NCBI GenBank assembly: GCA_027886185.1
Contig: WOAB01000591.1
Span: forward strand, 124,001 to 188,000
DNA: 64,000 bases
Source of the DNA: Rheum nobile
Lineage: Eukaryota; Streptophyta; Magnoliopsida; Caryophyllales; Polygonaceae
Direction of reading: 5' to 3'
The notes below the pieces were generated by a model. The model worked only from the letters and a program-made list of their open reading frames with translations. It was not told the origin of the DNA and did not search any database. The stretch's first letter is position 1. The number at the start of each line of letters is the position of its first letter. Position numbers and translations under genes: made by a program. Shown here in pieces: positions 21,976 through 33,696 of the stretch.

Positions 21976-24393
21976 TGTAACACCCCCAAATCGTAACCCA
22001 TTTGGAAAATTATTATCGCCAGTGACCTCGGTTTCCACACCGAAACCACCCCAGGCTTTACCATTTAAACACAAATCATAAACAGCAATTATGATTTAAA
22101 CACCAAAACCTTTGGTTAAAATATATGTATGGGGATTTCATCCCAATCCCCATAGGACAAAACAGAGTAATCAGCGGAAGTCTTTGTAAAACATAAATAC
22201 AAGGGTCTTGATCTTAATGATCACTCGCCAAGGATCGCAACCTGGTAAATCCATTAAAACATCGTTTGCTTTTATAGTCGTTCTAGCCTTCGTATCTCGG
22301 ATGTTTATCTGATGTGCCGAATCGAACGGATGACACCAGCCAACCATGTAGAGAACAATTACAGTTGGTTAGTCTAATGAAAGACTATGCAAGGGTACAA
22401 AGCAGATGGTTCGAGTAGTCGTATTAGGTTAGACTCATCGCTCCTCGAATAATAACCGATGACGATAGTCAACCACCATACTTCTACTGGAAGATATCAA
22501 AAGGCATGAATAAGAGAAGATTCTGGGGACCGAGTCTCGTAGCAATCAACCCAAAAGAAGACTCCAATGAATTGAGTCTTATCGGAAGTATGACAATGTT
22601 GGGGAACATAAATAATTTCATAAAAGCGTTCAAAAACGACTTGATGTTTCGGTTCACGACCAACCTCACCGCTTAACGTGAATCCAGATTGGAAAGAGAA
22701 CGGTACTCTGATCAAAGTCAAGACGAGTTTTCCTAGCTGCATTATTCCCTAGCTGCACTACTCGTCTGATGTATATTTAATCATGTACTACGACGGCACT
22801 TATCTTATTTAATTCCAAAACGCGCATCACGTTATAGGCTTTTAAATATATGTATCGCCATGAGGGACATATATTGAATATATGTTTCTCCATGAGGGAC
22901 ATATAGGATATATGTTTCGCCATGAGGGACATACTCCTGAAGGGAATGAATTCCAAGGTTTGTAGCACCAGCTAAGTGCCACCATCTCTATACTTAGCAT
23001 ATAGAAATCGGTCATGACCCACAGAATGATGTTAGGGGTTTTGCCGCCCTACACACCATTTAGTATTATAAAGAAACGACTGGATGTCGAATAGTCCAAC
23101 ATTCCTGACTACTCGTGCTAACTAAACAGTTCAACACAGTAATAATCATATCACAGTCCTCTAGACTATCATCAATATAATATAGATATTCATAATATCG
23201 TTGTTCTAACAGATATACAACCTATTATAATATCATATTCTTTTCATATCATTTATCAAAACTGTTCCCAACAAAACAGTAAATCATTCCAAATTAATTA
23301 ACAATCAAACCATTGATAATTAATGGAAATATGGAATGATGAGCAAGAGCGAACCGCCACTTGCCTTAGATTAGACGAAGCTTTAACAAGCTTAGAGATA
23401 ACGGTTTCCGAGTCCGAAACTGGGACAGATCCTGGACAATAATTCCCTCTGGAACGACCCATAACGAGACCCTAAGTCAGATTCAATATCTACATATATG
23501 AATCTATAAGAATAGGAAAAAGGACCAAAGGAGTCAAGCCTCGCCCAAAGCCAAACACACACAAACACACACCTCGGACAAGGCTCGCCGCGGGTGCGGT
23601 GGGGCCCTTGCCGCGGGTGCGGTCAGTTAACAGTGGCGAGACTTCAACGATGGCAATGAGGGAAACACTCACCAAATCGATTCGTTCGACTTCGATCCGA
23701 TTGAGTTTTGATCTCCCAATACCTTAGACCTTTGAATAACACTCAAGAGCACCTTTCTAAATGCTCAAAGGAGTTCGATCACCTTCTCTAACAAAGCTCA
23801 AAGCTTGGCAACAATGGAGGAATTTCAGAGGAGAGGAGGAAGATGACAGCTCTGTTTCATGCCACTTTTCCCCTCCGATTTGCTCCATTTAAAGGCCAAC
23901 CAAATAGCTTACCTTCAGCTGACAAGCAAGGAGGAGGTGTCCCGACAGTCAGAAGTAGGCTAGGGGAGTCACCAAGGCTACGTTCTGCAGCCATCAAGTT
24001 GCAATGCAACTTGTCGAATGACAGCGGCTCACCGCGGGGTGCGGTGGCATGGCCGCGGGGTGCGGTGGCTGACTATGTTACTGCCTCCAAATTTGGCCTT
24101 CGCCGCGGGTGCAGCCACTTGACCGCGGGGTGCGGTAAAGGCCATTTTGCCCCCTTTCGTCCGTTTTGTCCTTTTTACCAAGTGGCTAAATATTTTTAAC
24201 CACGGGTTAAATATAATCGTACACGAACAATCTTTTAACCCAAAAATACATTAACTGTATTTCATATTACTCAAAAAAATATTACAGAGATCAAACATCT
24301 CATAAAATGTCCGTACTTCTCTTAATTTAATCTGACTTGTAATATGAGTATTAGAAAATTCAAAATTACCCTTACAAAATGAGGGATATTACA
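21976..24393 (-). repeat. 3' LTR of chromovirus B (2418 bp)
   Basis: The minus strand starts TGTAATATCCCTC and ends GGGGGTGTTACA. GC-rich CCGCGGGGTGCGGT-type motifs cluster at 23585-23620 and 24030-24140. CCTTTAAATGG (about 23886-23896) is TATA-like. A short repeat of ATATGTTTC(G/T)CCATGAGGGACAT occurs near 22855-22935, with one more unit in the 5' LTR. Confidence 0.93.
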
Positions 24394-24408
24394 TTACCTC
24401 CCCCTTAA
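24394..24408 (-). other. Polypurine tract of chromovirus B
   Basis: The minus strand AAGGGGGAGGTAA directly precedes the LTR start TGTAATATCC. Confidence 0.8.
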
Positions 24409-24429
24409 AAGAAGTTTCGACCCCGAAAC

Positions 24430-25138
24430 TTAGGCCGAAAACAACTCGGGAAAGCGTCTAAGCATATCCTCCTCAGTTTCCCAAGTAACCTCTTTGGTTC
24501 CTGACTTGGACCATAGAATCTGTACCAACGGTACCACCTTGTTGCGCAATTGCTTCACACGGCGCTCTAGAATACGCACAGGTATCTCTTCGTAGGTACC
24601 ATTTGCCTGAATCTCGATGTCTTCATAACTCAGCACATGAGATTCATCTGGCACGTATTTCCTCAGCAAGGATACGAGGAACACATTATGCACTGGATGT
24701 GCCGATGGCGGCAATGCCAAACGGTACACTAGAGATCCCACTCTATCAAGGATCTCAAATGGTCCCACGTAGCGAGGGTTAAGCTTCCCACGCTTACCAA
24801 ATCTGAACACGCCCTTAGATGGCGATACTCTGACAAAGACCTTGTCACCAACCTCAAACTTGACATTCCTACGCTTTGGATCAGCGTAAGACTTTTGTCG
24901 ACTTTGAGCGGTCAACATTCTTTGTCTAATCAAAGCAATGTCTAAGGCCGTCCTTTCAACCAGCTCTGGTCCGAGCAGAATCTTGTCGGCCTTTTCATCC
25001 CAACAAATCGGAGATCTGCATCTACGACCATACAAAGTCTCGAATGGAGTCATCTTGATAGTTGCATGTCAGCTATTGTTGTAGGTGAACTCGATTAGAC
25101 TCAGGCTATCCTCCCAGCTAGTCGGACGATCGAGTATA
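24430..25138 (-). pseudogene. Integrase C-terminus with chromodomain-like tail (chromovirus B)
   Basis: This is the continuation of the integrase cut by the CACTA element. It has MTPFETLYGRRCRSP, then a GPF module (PRYVGPFEILDRVGSLVYRL), then VRILERRVKQLRNKVVPLVQ and EVTWETEEDMLRRFPELF. That tail is the chromodomain-related module typical of plant chromoviruses, lacking the first aromatic residue of canonical chromodomains. A TGA at 25069 lies just upstream. It ends at 24430. Confidence 0.9.
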
Positions 25139-25510
25139 CACTACTACAATAAAGGCCTAATGAAGCGGTTAAAAACCGCTACAATATATAATAAAACCGC
25201 TGCATTAGACCTAATGCAGGGGTTTATAACCGCTTTATCTGCTCGCGTTGCATTAGATCAAATGCAGCGGTTTTGTAATTTAATGCAGCGGATCATAGTT
25301 AAAGTGAAAAAAACCGCTTCAAAAGACCAAAAACCGCTGCTAAAGTATCTAATGTAGTGGTTCTGCTGCTGCGGTTTTATAGAACTACTGCAGCGGTTGT
25401 TTTATCTTTTGCAGCGGTTTGCTTTTTGTTTGAAACGCTTTTTAAAACCTATTTGCAGCGGTTGTTAGCACCTATTGCAGCGGTTTGTGATGATTTTAAG
25501 CAATAGATAT
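25139..25510. repeat. CACTA left subterminal repeats
   Basis: About fifteen copies of a 6-10 base motif (GCGGTT / AACCGC, often followed or preceded by TGCA or CATTAG) occur in both orientations within 370 bp of the terminus. These are the usual transposase-binding repeats of CACTA elements. Confidence 0.85.
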
Positions 25511-25986
25511 GCAGCAGCTCTATAATATTTCAGATGTTATTTCATCAAAAAAAAAATCGAATGTTCAAAATATTTCCTGATTGAAATGAAATAAATAAAC
25601 CATTTAATAATAAAATTGTATTCATTACAGAGAAACCTCACCTATTAGTTACAATATATATATTCAACAAAATAACAAATTTATAGCTTGCCCAAGTACA
25701 CAAAATAACAAGTCCATAGCTTGCTAACATACCAAGTACGTATTAACAGTACTCTAACATTAATACTCAACCTAATCCTATACAACCAATGCCCATATTT
25801 CCTTTCATGTGCAATAATATCAAAAACCTGCAAAAAACAAAGAAATAACCAAAGTTGAATTGAAACAAATAAATTTATTGAAAATACATCTATACAAGAA
25901 TAGTTCCACAAGAGGTGAGCATGCAATGTGCAGAAATATAGGTCCACCTATGCATATCAACCTTAAGAGATCTAGGCTTTTGCTAC

Positions 25987-26222
25987 CAAAGCAATTGTTG
26001 CAATCTGACTACGATCCCCCCACTCAGCTAGAAAGGTTAGGATAAATGACTGCATTCCAGTATAAAGACAAGGAATCTGTGAATATAGCCCATGTAGTAA
26101 GATGTCTTTTTTCTTCCAATATGTTACGAGTGTGTTACATCCAAAAAAAGAGGTGTACAAAATCTCAAAAAGAAACGGCGGATGCCTGTTTTGCCTTGGC
26201 CTCCCTCAAGCTTCTCTTCTAC
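25987..26222 (-). pseudogene. Captured GDT1-like (UPF0016) transporter fragment, two exons
   Basis: Exon a (26222-26139, 84 nt) encodes VEEKLEGGQGKTGIRRFF and on to FCTPLFLD. Exon b (26049-25987, 63 nt) encodes SFILTFLAEWGDRSQIATIAL. They are separated by an 89-nt GT-AG intron and joined in frame; flanking AG and GT sites are also present. E-W-G-D-R-S is the conserved E-x-G-D-(K/R)-(S/T) signature of the UPF0016/GDT1 cation transporters (TMEM165 family, Golgi or plastid Mn/Ca transport). The rest of the gene is absent, so this is a captured genomic piece inside the CACTA element, not a working gene. Confidence 0.88.
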
Positions 26223-28442
26223 CTGTACATATTTAAGAAGCATACCCACTTTTAGAGAAGCACAAAATGGTAAACATGATACTTGCACAAAAATTGGAGG
26301 AAGTACTGGAGGAAAGTGGAGATGCACAAATAGGCCAGATTTAGAACTGTATATAGGTGATCCTCACACATAAAAATAGTGGTAACGAGATGACCATGAA
26401 GGCGAAGAACTTTATTTAATGGGGAGTTATTTTAAGGTGAAGGTGATAATGGTACTTCATAGCTGATTCACCTCATAATCAAGGTTTCCAGAATAAACTA
26501 TCCAGACAAAATCTCAATAACATCCTAAACTGAACTTCCAACTTCAAACATTTAAATTATATCTTTAATCAACAAACTAAAGCATCATCCAGGAGAACAA
26601 AACCAATCACATATCAAACTACAAGTGTGGGGAAACCCTCAAGTCGATTGAATTATTTAAAAGTTTCATACTTGTCCTCTTGCACTTCAACAGTAAAAGC
26701 AGCTGATAGAAAGAAAGTCAGTATAGACAATAAACAGAAAAGCAATTATCAAGTATGATCTTAGGATAAAATTAAGATAACCAAAAATAGCATATTGAAT
26801 GAACACAATCTTGAACGACCAAGAGATAATCTCTCAAGGAACTATAATTTTTTCACTCTCCCTTCCTGCAATGTCAGTCTTCTTTGCTGAAGTACGACTT
26901 CTACATGGTAAACTCCTCTAAGTTATGACCTCATTACACATTAGTGCAAGTTCTTATCACTCTATGCTTTACTATGATTAGGACAATACCATCCATTACT
27001 ACACGTCACATGATCAGGTTATTTAAGAATAGTCTCTCAAGCTTCATGTCAAGTGAAATTATAGATTTTCAACTGAGCTTCACTATTTCTGCTCTCTTAT
27101 ATGTTTCTTGGTAAGAAGTTGATATTGAGATATCAGACTAATTAAGTAAAAAATTATTTTTTTTAATTGAGAAAACCTCACACAAATTTCTAATGACCTA
27201 GAATGTCTGAATGTGGCTTAAAAAACACTGATCGGTTCAAGTATTAGCTATAATTTCAAACTGCAATATAAGGAAATGTACAGCGAACACACCATAACTG
27301 CTTAAGATTGCAGGAATTTTGCTTTCACATGGACCGATATGATTATGAATTTTTTTATCAAAATGTCAAGATACAATCATTGTCTCAACAAAGCTATCAA
27401 TTAACCACAACACAGGTAACTGGATTAAAAAGAAAAGAACATATGAGACATCATTAACTGTTTCTTTTACAGGGAAGTTATATAATCACAAGCTGCAAGC
27501 AAGCCAAGCATGTGGTATTTCTGATCGAGATCTTCTCTCTATCTCTAAATATTCATTTGTTTTGTGTATACTCCTATTGTACAGAGCACTAAGCAGTGAT
27601 AAAAGCTTAAAGATGCAAGGATAATTTATTTCCTACCAAAAGCTATGAGTGGACAAATTTGCAAATGCAATTCATATACTTACTGAAGAGATATTGTTTT
27701 TTTCTAAGCAAGCCTTACCTGCCGAAGTAATCCTTCAGGACTGCAGCGATAAATAGGCAACATTTCTTTATCCATCATTTCTAAGCATATGAGAAACATA
27801 TTGAAATGGTGAGTTCATTTTGGTATGAACCGAAAGAGTTGCAAGAAAGGATTGGCTCAAATAAAATCATTTTGTGAGGCCGACCAGGTGACCACTAACC
27901 ACAACAGACTGGCAATCGTAACATTGGTTTACAGTTCCATCCTTCTCTTTAGGATCTGTATATAAATATAAAATAGTTCATGAAGTTCATGAGCACAAAA
28001 CCAAAATTCATATGGGACAATAATGAGAAAAATCTCAACAAATCCATTCTCAGTGTGCAAATCATTATCTTTTCCATAGAGAGAAATTTTGATTAGGCTG
28101 TCAAAATTACAAGCTACAAACCCTGCATTTAAATCATTATCTTTAATGCTTTACGGTCAATGGCAAAACAATATGCAAAAAATTGTCTAATTGTCTATCA
28201 TTGTCTTCTTATGGTAAAATGGTAACTCCAATGGACACAATCAGAAGAAAGTAATGCTACATGTTATAAACTTGGGCAAACATCTCCGTAATAGTAATTC
28301 ACCAGGGCAGAACACCACAAAATAGATCCATCATCAACACTAGCATTAATCAAATGAACAAAATAGCTCTGCCTCTTAACAAATGTCTATCATTACCACC
28401 ACTACAACAGAAAAACTAAGGAAAAAAAATGATTATCATTAC
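26223..28442 (-). other. CACTA interior between the captured gene fragments
   Basis: AT-rich, intron-like sequence without a long ORF. Minus-strand segments with splice-like borders and open frames lie at about 27721-27800 (ending in LPIYRCSPEGLLRQ then GTAAGG) and 27875-27955 (after ATACAG, with VNQCYDCQSVVVSG). A weaker one lies at about 26670-26705. They may be further captured exons, but I do not recognise their source genes. Confidence 0.45.
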
Positions 28443-28526
28443 CATATTAGGATGATCATAGGCTGCCCCAGGAGGATAGATTGCAGGGTATGGGACTGGT
28501 GTTACATAAGGTGACATTAATGGATG
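28443..28526 (-). pseudogene. Captured exon of a GBF-type bZIP factor (MFMR region)
   Basis: This 84-nt exon encodes HPLMSPYVTPVPYPAIYPPG and ends DHPNM at a GTAATG donor. It matches the proline-rich N-terminal MFMR region of plant G-box binding factors (HBP-1a / bZIP16-like, with the usual HPMMPPYGTPVPYPA..YPPG pattern). The acceptor reads TTTTTGCAA rather than CAG, a probable decay of the splice site. The bZIP domain is not present. It lies on the same strand as the GDT1-like exons. Confidence 0.82.
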
Positions 28527-29164
28527 TTGCAAAAAGAGAAAACCCATAGAACTGTTGTTAAGGTAAGTGCGGGAGCAACCACGAAGCAGCACAAGAACCA
28601 TCATCGGACAAATAAAAAGAAAGCAAAATAGAACCAGTCCAAGCTTAATGCAAACAAAAATCCCCAAATCACAGACCCCAAAAGTCTTAATAGCCCACAA
28701 ATTTAAACAAGTCCTCGAACTGAACCTGCAAACCCCGAACACAGTGGAGGACCCGAACAGCCCCGAAGACGCGGCGCCGAGAGCGAGAGCAACCACGAAG
28801 CAGCGAAATCAGATTTGGAGTCGGAATCCAGCTAAACCAAGCGAAAGCAAGCAGACGGACAAAAGAAGAAGGAGTTGTGGCAGACTAAATAGACGAGAGG
28901 GGAAGCAAACGTCGGCGCCGAGGTAAAGCAACCATCCGAGACGAAGCTGGCGGCGCCGAGGGAAATTGATCCAGAGCGGCAGAAAAGGCGAAGGTCTACC
29001 GGAAGGAGGCTGGATCGATGAGGAGAGGAGGAGGAGGAGCATCATCAGGAAGAAGGGAAGATCCCTCACAGAGGAGGGAAGAACCCTCACGAAGGAGAGA
29101 TTGACCTAGTGTTTTATTTGTCCTGAAGCGGGGAACAAAAAGTGAAGGCGGGTGGGATAAATTG
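28527..29164 (-). other. Probable captured 5' leader of the bZIP gene
   Basis: GC-rich, CT-rich minus-strand sequence upstream of the MFMR exon, unlike the AT-rich CACTA interior. It contains open but unrecognised frames. It may be the 5' UTR and first intron of the captured GBF-type gene. This is inference only. Confidence 0.4.
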
Positions 29165-29434
29165 GAAGGGCGCCACTAAAACTAAAACCGCTTCATTAGG
29201 ATTTTTTTCTTAATTTAAAACCGCTTCATTAGGTATTATAAAGCGCTGTAATAGATCGATTTTACACAACCGCTGCAAAATCCGCTTCATTTGACACAAC
29301 CGCTAACACAAACCGCTACAATATTCTAAACCGCTGCAAATAACCACTTCAATAGCTAAACCGCTACCCCAAACCGCTTCATAATCATAAACCGCTGTAC
29401 TCGACCGTTTCATTTGTTCAATATTGTAGTAGTG
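29165..29434. repeat. CACTA right subterminal repeats
   Basis: A dozen AACCGCT(G/T)CA or ACCGCTTCAT motifs precede the terminal TATTGTAGTAGTG. They mirror those of the left end. Confidence 0.85.
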
Positions 29435-29910
29435 ACACATGCTCTCAACATATCCTCTAAAGTCTGGATAGTCCTCTCGGATTGTCCATCAGTCTGAGGA
29501 TGAAAAGCAGTGTTAAACCTTAATTCGGTTCCCATGGCCTTGTGAAGTTCCTTCCAGAACCTTGACATGAATCGGCCATCACGATCTGATACAATGGTCT
29601 TTGGAGTACCATGCAAATGGATAATCTCATGCAAGAACACTTCTGATAGCTTCTGGGTTCCCCATGTTGACTTAATAGCCATGAAGTGAGTACTCTTCAT
29701 GAGCCTGTCAATGATAACCCAAATAGCGTCCTTTTGACTCTGAGTCTTGGGCAGTCCTGTGATGAAATCCATTGCAATATCTTCCCATTTCCATTCTGAA
29801 ACTGGAAGAGGTAGCAATTCACCGCCTGGCCTACGGTGCTCTATCTTGACTTTCTGACAAGTCAAGCATTTCGCCACAATTTCCGCTACATCCCATTTCA
29901 TGTTGGGCCA
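29435..29910 (-). pseudogene. Integrase N-terminal and catalytic part (chromovirus B)
   Basis: Minus strand: CLTCQKVKIEHRRPGG is the end of the HHCC zinc finger. Then MDFITGLPKTQ, VSDRDGRFMSRFW and FHPQTDGQSERTIQ give the D-D-E core. The frame is cut by the CACTA element after EDMLRACV and resumes at 25138. A TAG at 29911 (probably a former Trp codon) separates it from the zinc-finger start. Confidence 0.9.
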
Positions 29911-31458
29911 CTAGAAATTCTTCTGGAGGTCCTTGTACATTTTGCTAGAGCCTGGATGTATAGAATAAGATGACGAATGGTCTTCCCTCATCACCAACTG
30001 GCGAAGACCATCAACGTCAGGCACACAAATCAGGTCTTGAAACCAGAGTGATCCATCTTCTTGAATCATGAAACCAGGAGCTTTCCCGTCTATCACTTCA
30101 CTACACAACTTCACCAGAATCACGTCATCAACCTGTTTCTCCCTGATCTGATCAAGGAGCGTAGCTTGAATCTCAAGCATACTCAGGTATCCTCGACGTT
30201 GATCGTACAAGACTTCTGCCTCACACAATCCTTGGTTTAGATTGGTCTGAGCCACAAGCAAAGCCACTACGGTCTCATGAGGCGTCTTCCGGATCAACGC
30301 ATCGGCTACCACATTAGCCTTGCCCGAATGATACAACAATTCGAGATCATAGTCCTTGAGTAGCTCTAACCAACGACGTTGTCTCATATTCAACTCCTTC
30401 TGAGTGAACACATACTTGAGACTCTTGTGATCAGTGAAGACTTGGCATTTCACACCATAGAGATAATGCCTCCAAATCTTCAACGCAAACACTATCGCCG
30501 CTAACTCTAGATCATGCGTCGGATAGTTTTCTTCATAGGTTTTCAGTTGTCTTGATGCATAAGCAATAACCTTGCCTCTTTGCATCAACACACAACCCAA
30601 ACCACTCTTTGAAGCATCACTATAGACCGTATAATCATCAGTTCCTTCTGGTAGCATTAGCACTGGTGCAGAGGTCAGTCATTCTTTCAATTTCTGAAAA
30701 CTGGCCTCGCACTTGTCATTCCAGACAAACTTCTTGTGGACCTTGCGAAGTAGACCGGTCATAGGTAGAGCAATCTTAGAAAATCCGTCTACGAACCGCC
30801 TGTAATATCCAGCAAGTCCAAGGAAACTGCGCACCTCCTTTACACTCTGAGGCCGTTTCCAATTAGCTACTGCATCAATCTTCTGGGGATCAACCATTAC
30901 CCCCTCTTCATTGATCACATGGCCCAAGAAAGCCACTTCTTTGATCCAGAAATCTCACTTAGACAACTTAGCATACAGCTCATTTTGTCTAAGGATTGAC
31001 AAAACAATCTGAAGATGCTCCTCGTGAACTTCTTCATTCGGAGACCAAATCAAAATATCATCGATGAAAACCACCACGAACTTATCTAAGTACTGGTGAA
31101 ATCATCGATTCATCAGGTCCATAAAGACTGTTGGAGCATTGTTAAGTCCGAATGGCATAACTACGAACTCATAGTGACCATACCTTGTCCGGAATGCATT
31201 CCTCGGAATATCTTCCTCACGAATTCTGAGTTGATAATAACCAGATCTCAGATCGATCTTGGAAAAGACTTTTGCTCCTTGCAACTGATCCAACAGATCA
31301 TCAATCCTTGGCAAAGGATACTTATTTTTGATCGTGACTTTGTTTAACTCTCGATAGTCGATACAAAGTCGGAACGATCCATCTTTCTTCTTGACAAACA
31401 AGACCGGAGAACCCCAAGGCGATGCACTCGGCCTTATATAACCCTTGTCGAGAAGATC
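29911..31458 (-). pseudogene. Reverse transcriptase and RNase H (chromovirus B)
   Basis: In one minus-strand frame: [53 protein letters not shown], then [11 protein letters not shown] (catalytic F-x-DD, about 31055-31085), [16 protein letters not shown] and [12 protein letters not shown]. RNase H follows with [32 protein letters not shown] and [11 protein letters not shown]. Stops lie at 31102, about 30955 and 30679 but never shift the frame. Domain order and length are those of an autonomous chromovirus. Confidence 0.92.
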
Positions 31459-32151
31459 CTATAGTTGCTTCTTCAATTCCTGCATTTCAGCAGGAGCCAT
31501 CCGGTACGGTGCCTTCGAAATCGGCGCAGTACCCGGTTCGAGATCAATTGAAAATTTCACGACACGATGCGGGGGTAATCCAGGAATTTCTTCCAGAAAG
31601 ACATCCGGAAACTCACGAATCACAGGAATATTAAGAACCGATGGTTCATCTTTCATGGGCGCATCTAGATAGCAAAGGTACCCGACACAACCTTGTCGAA
31701 GTAGCTTAAACACAGCCATCGCATTGATAAGCCCACCGTTCTCAGCATCATTCCGACCCTTGAATTTGCATACACTCTGGCCCCCGGATGACACCGTCAC
31801 AGTTCTCAAACTAAAATCGATTACCGCCCCATGATACGTCAGCCAATCCATACCGAGGATAATGTCGTATGGAGCCATGGCAATACAGATCAAATTTGTC
31901 TCGAATTTCTTACCCTGGATGGTAATCGGAAATTCAGATAGACACTTAGTCCCCACTAAGTGTTCACTATTAGGAAGATTCACAACGAAAGGCTCACAAA
32001 CCTCGTTGCAAACTAGACCTAACTTACTGACACAACTCTCTGAAATAAAGGAATCGGTAGCACCTGAATCAAACAGTATGCACACTGAAGTAGAATGAAG
32101 GTATAAAGTACCTTGAGCAATTGGAGCGTTAGGTCCATCGGCCTCACGCAT
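31459..32151 (-). pseudogene. Aspartic protease and RT start (chromovirus B)
   Basis: The active site CILFDSGATDSFIS is intact (D-S-G-A). YDIILGMDWLTYHGAVID is the conserved C-terminal hydrophobic block of retropepsins. The RT start follows (FPDVFLEEIPGLPPHR). The segment ends at TAG 31459, probably a Gln codon changed by C-to-T. Confidence 0.9.
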
Positions 32152-33462
32152 CTCGTACAGGCGTTGATCCTGACCTCCAGAAGCAGCTGTGGCTTTCCCT
32201 TTGTTCTAGGCATTTGTCTGCACCGAAGGACTAGGAGCCGTTGCCCGTTTAAACCTGGGTCAGTTACTCTGATTAACAGACCCCTGCTGTGACTCCCCTC
32301 CTTTCTGATTTCCCTACCAACAGAACTTCTGCAAATGTCCTTCATTCCCACAACCAAAGCATGTCTTTCTCTCCTTCGGACACGCAGTACTCTTGTGCCC
32401 AGCAGCACCACAATTATAACATTGAATCGGACTCTTGCCCTGGCCCGATTGTTGTGTCGACTCTCCTTGAGTCCCACCCATTTTCGCCTTGCTAGATTTA
32501 GCAAAGTTAGACGTTGGCGCAGGACGTTTGAATCCACTTGCCTAAGATTGATTCTGCATCGACCTCTGGCGATTCTTCCTCTTGGTCGACTCATCTAGAG
32601 TCACCTCTAACTTGTAAGCCGCATCCACATATTGCTCTAAGGTAGAGCAGTTGTGGCTCAACATCATTGGTTTAATCTCTGGGCTCATCCACTCATGGAA
32701 ATGCCAGATTTTCTGTTCCTCACTGGATACCTCCGATCCAGCATACCGCAACAAGTGAGTAAACTTGGTTGCTAGCTCAGTCACCTTCAACCCTTCAGTC
32801 TTAGGGTAGAGAAACTCTTTACGCTTTTCCTCCCACATAGCCCGAGAGAAGAATCGGTATGTCATCTTGGTCTTAAACATTGCCCAATTCAAACCAGGGC
32901 TATCAGCAAGACCAGTGTTTTCCCACCATTCACTAGCATCTCCTTTCAGTTGAAGAGAAGCTATGTGCACTTTCTCAGTCTCAGTGCATTCAATACTGCG
33001 GAACAACCGCTCCATATGGGAAAACCAATGTGTCACTTCAACTGGTTCACCCTTCCCATTGAAACTGTCAGGCCTCATAAAATTTATAGCTTTCAGCGCT
33101 CGGCCTTAATCATTCCTGCTTCTGACCACATTCTCCTGATGTAAAGGTACATGAGTTTCCTGTTCTTCAACTCTCAGGGCCGCTGAGGATGCCGGCACAT
33201 CCTGTGCCTGAGGCACATTCGGGTTTAGCACATCGGTCATTGCTTGCATGACAATTCCTCGAATTTCTGCAATGGCAACTTCATCAAATATCCTTGGAGC
33301 GTTGCCCTGAGCTGGGTCATTGCCTCCGGGATTATGTTGGGATCTGGAGTCACGTACATTCTCAGGATTTCCAACATTTCTCTCGTTATGTCTGGGATTG
33401 TTGCTCGGCCCAGCACCAGAATGAGCATTGTTCCTTGTGTTCACCATCTGTTCACCGATCAA
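32152..33462 (-). pseudogene. Chromovirus gag (element B)
   Basis: Probable start at 33462 or the second Met (MVNTRNN). The gag core (HWFSHMERLFRSIE, ASEWWENTGLA, YRFFSRAMWEEK, CSTLEQYVDAAYKLEV) spans about 32600-33080. Two CCHC knuckles follow (CYNCGAAGHKSTAC, CFGCGNEGHLQKFC; about 32325-32430). Stops at 33106, 32542 and three more between 32200 and 32320 share the pol frame. Gag and pol form one continuous reading frame, as usual in Tekay-type chromoviruses. Confidence 0.88.
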
Positions 33463-33696
33463 TTTCCAAGGATTTCATACATTAATACCTTACAGTATAC
33501 TTAATGTAACAATCAACTCGGAAAGGATCAAACTAGGTAAACTTTATTAGATAAACTTCAACTTATACATAAGGTTTTACAAAAAGGGAAATCTCCTGAG
33601 CTTTAGGACAAAATTGCTCAGAGAATTCACTAATTTACCGCATGTACACTAGAGTATTACACAAAAGGAAACTACTATAGTTACATCGGTCTTTTC

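Larger units (their letters stand above)
25139..29434. mobile_element. Non-autonomous CACTA transposon with captured host gene pieces
   Basis: Terminal inverted repeats are CACTACTACAATA (25139) and TATTGTAGTAGTG (ending 29434). Many subterminal copies of AACCGCTGCA / TGAAGCGGTT lie in both ends. The 3-bp flanks are ATA and ACA, compatible with one 3-bp TSD plus a point change, as the integrase frame is rejoined across it. No TPase (TNPA/TNPD-like) coding is visible. The interior carries exons of at least two host genes on the minus strand. Confidence 0.9.

Noticed and set aside
23843..24199. Open frame of 118 codons in the B LTRs (also 36736-37083)
   Set aside because: Present in both LTRs because they are duplicates; the GC-rich repeat words make it open. 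No start context or domain.
21976..24393. Four loci of long LTR-like sequence as segmental duplications of host DNA
   Set aside because: TG...CA ends, 5-bp duplications and adjoining primer sites or polypurine tracts show they are LTRs.
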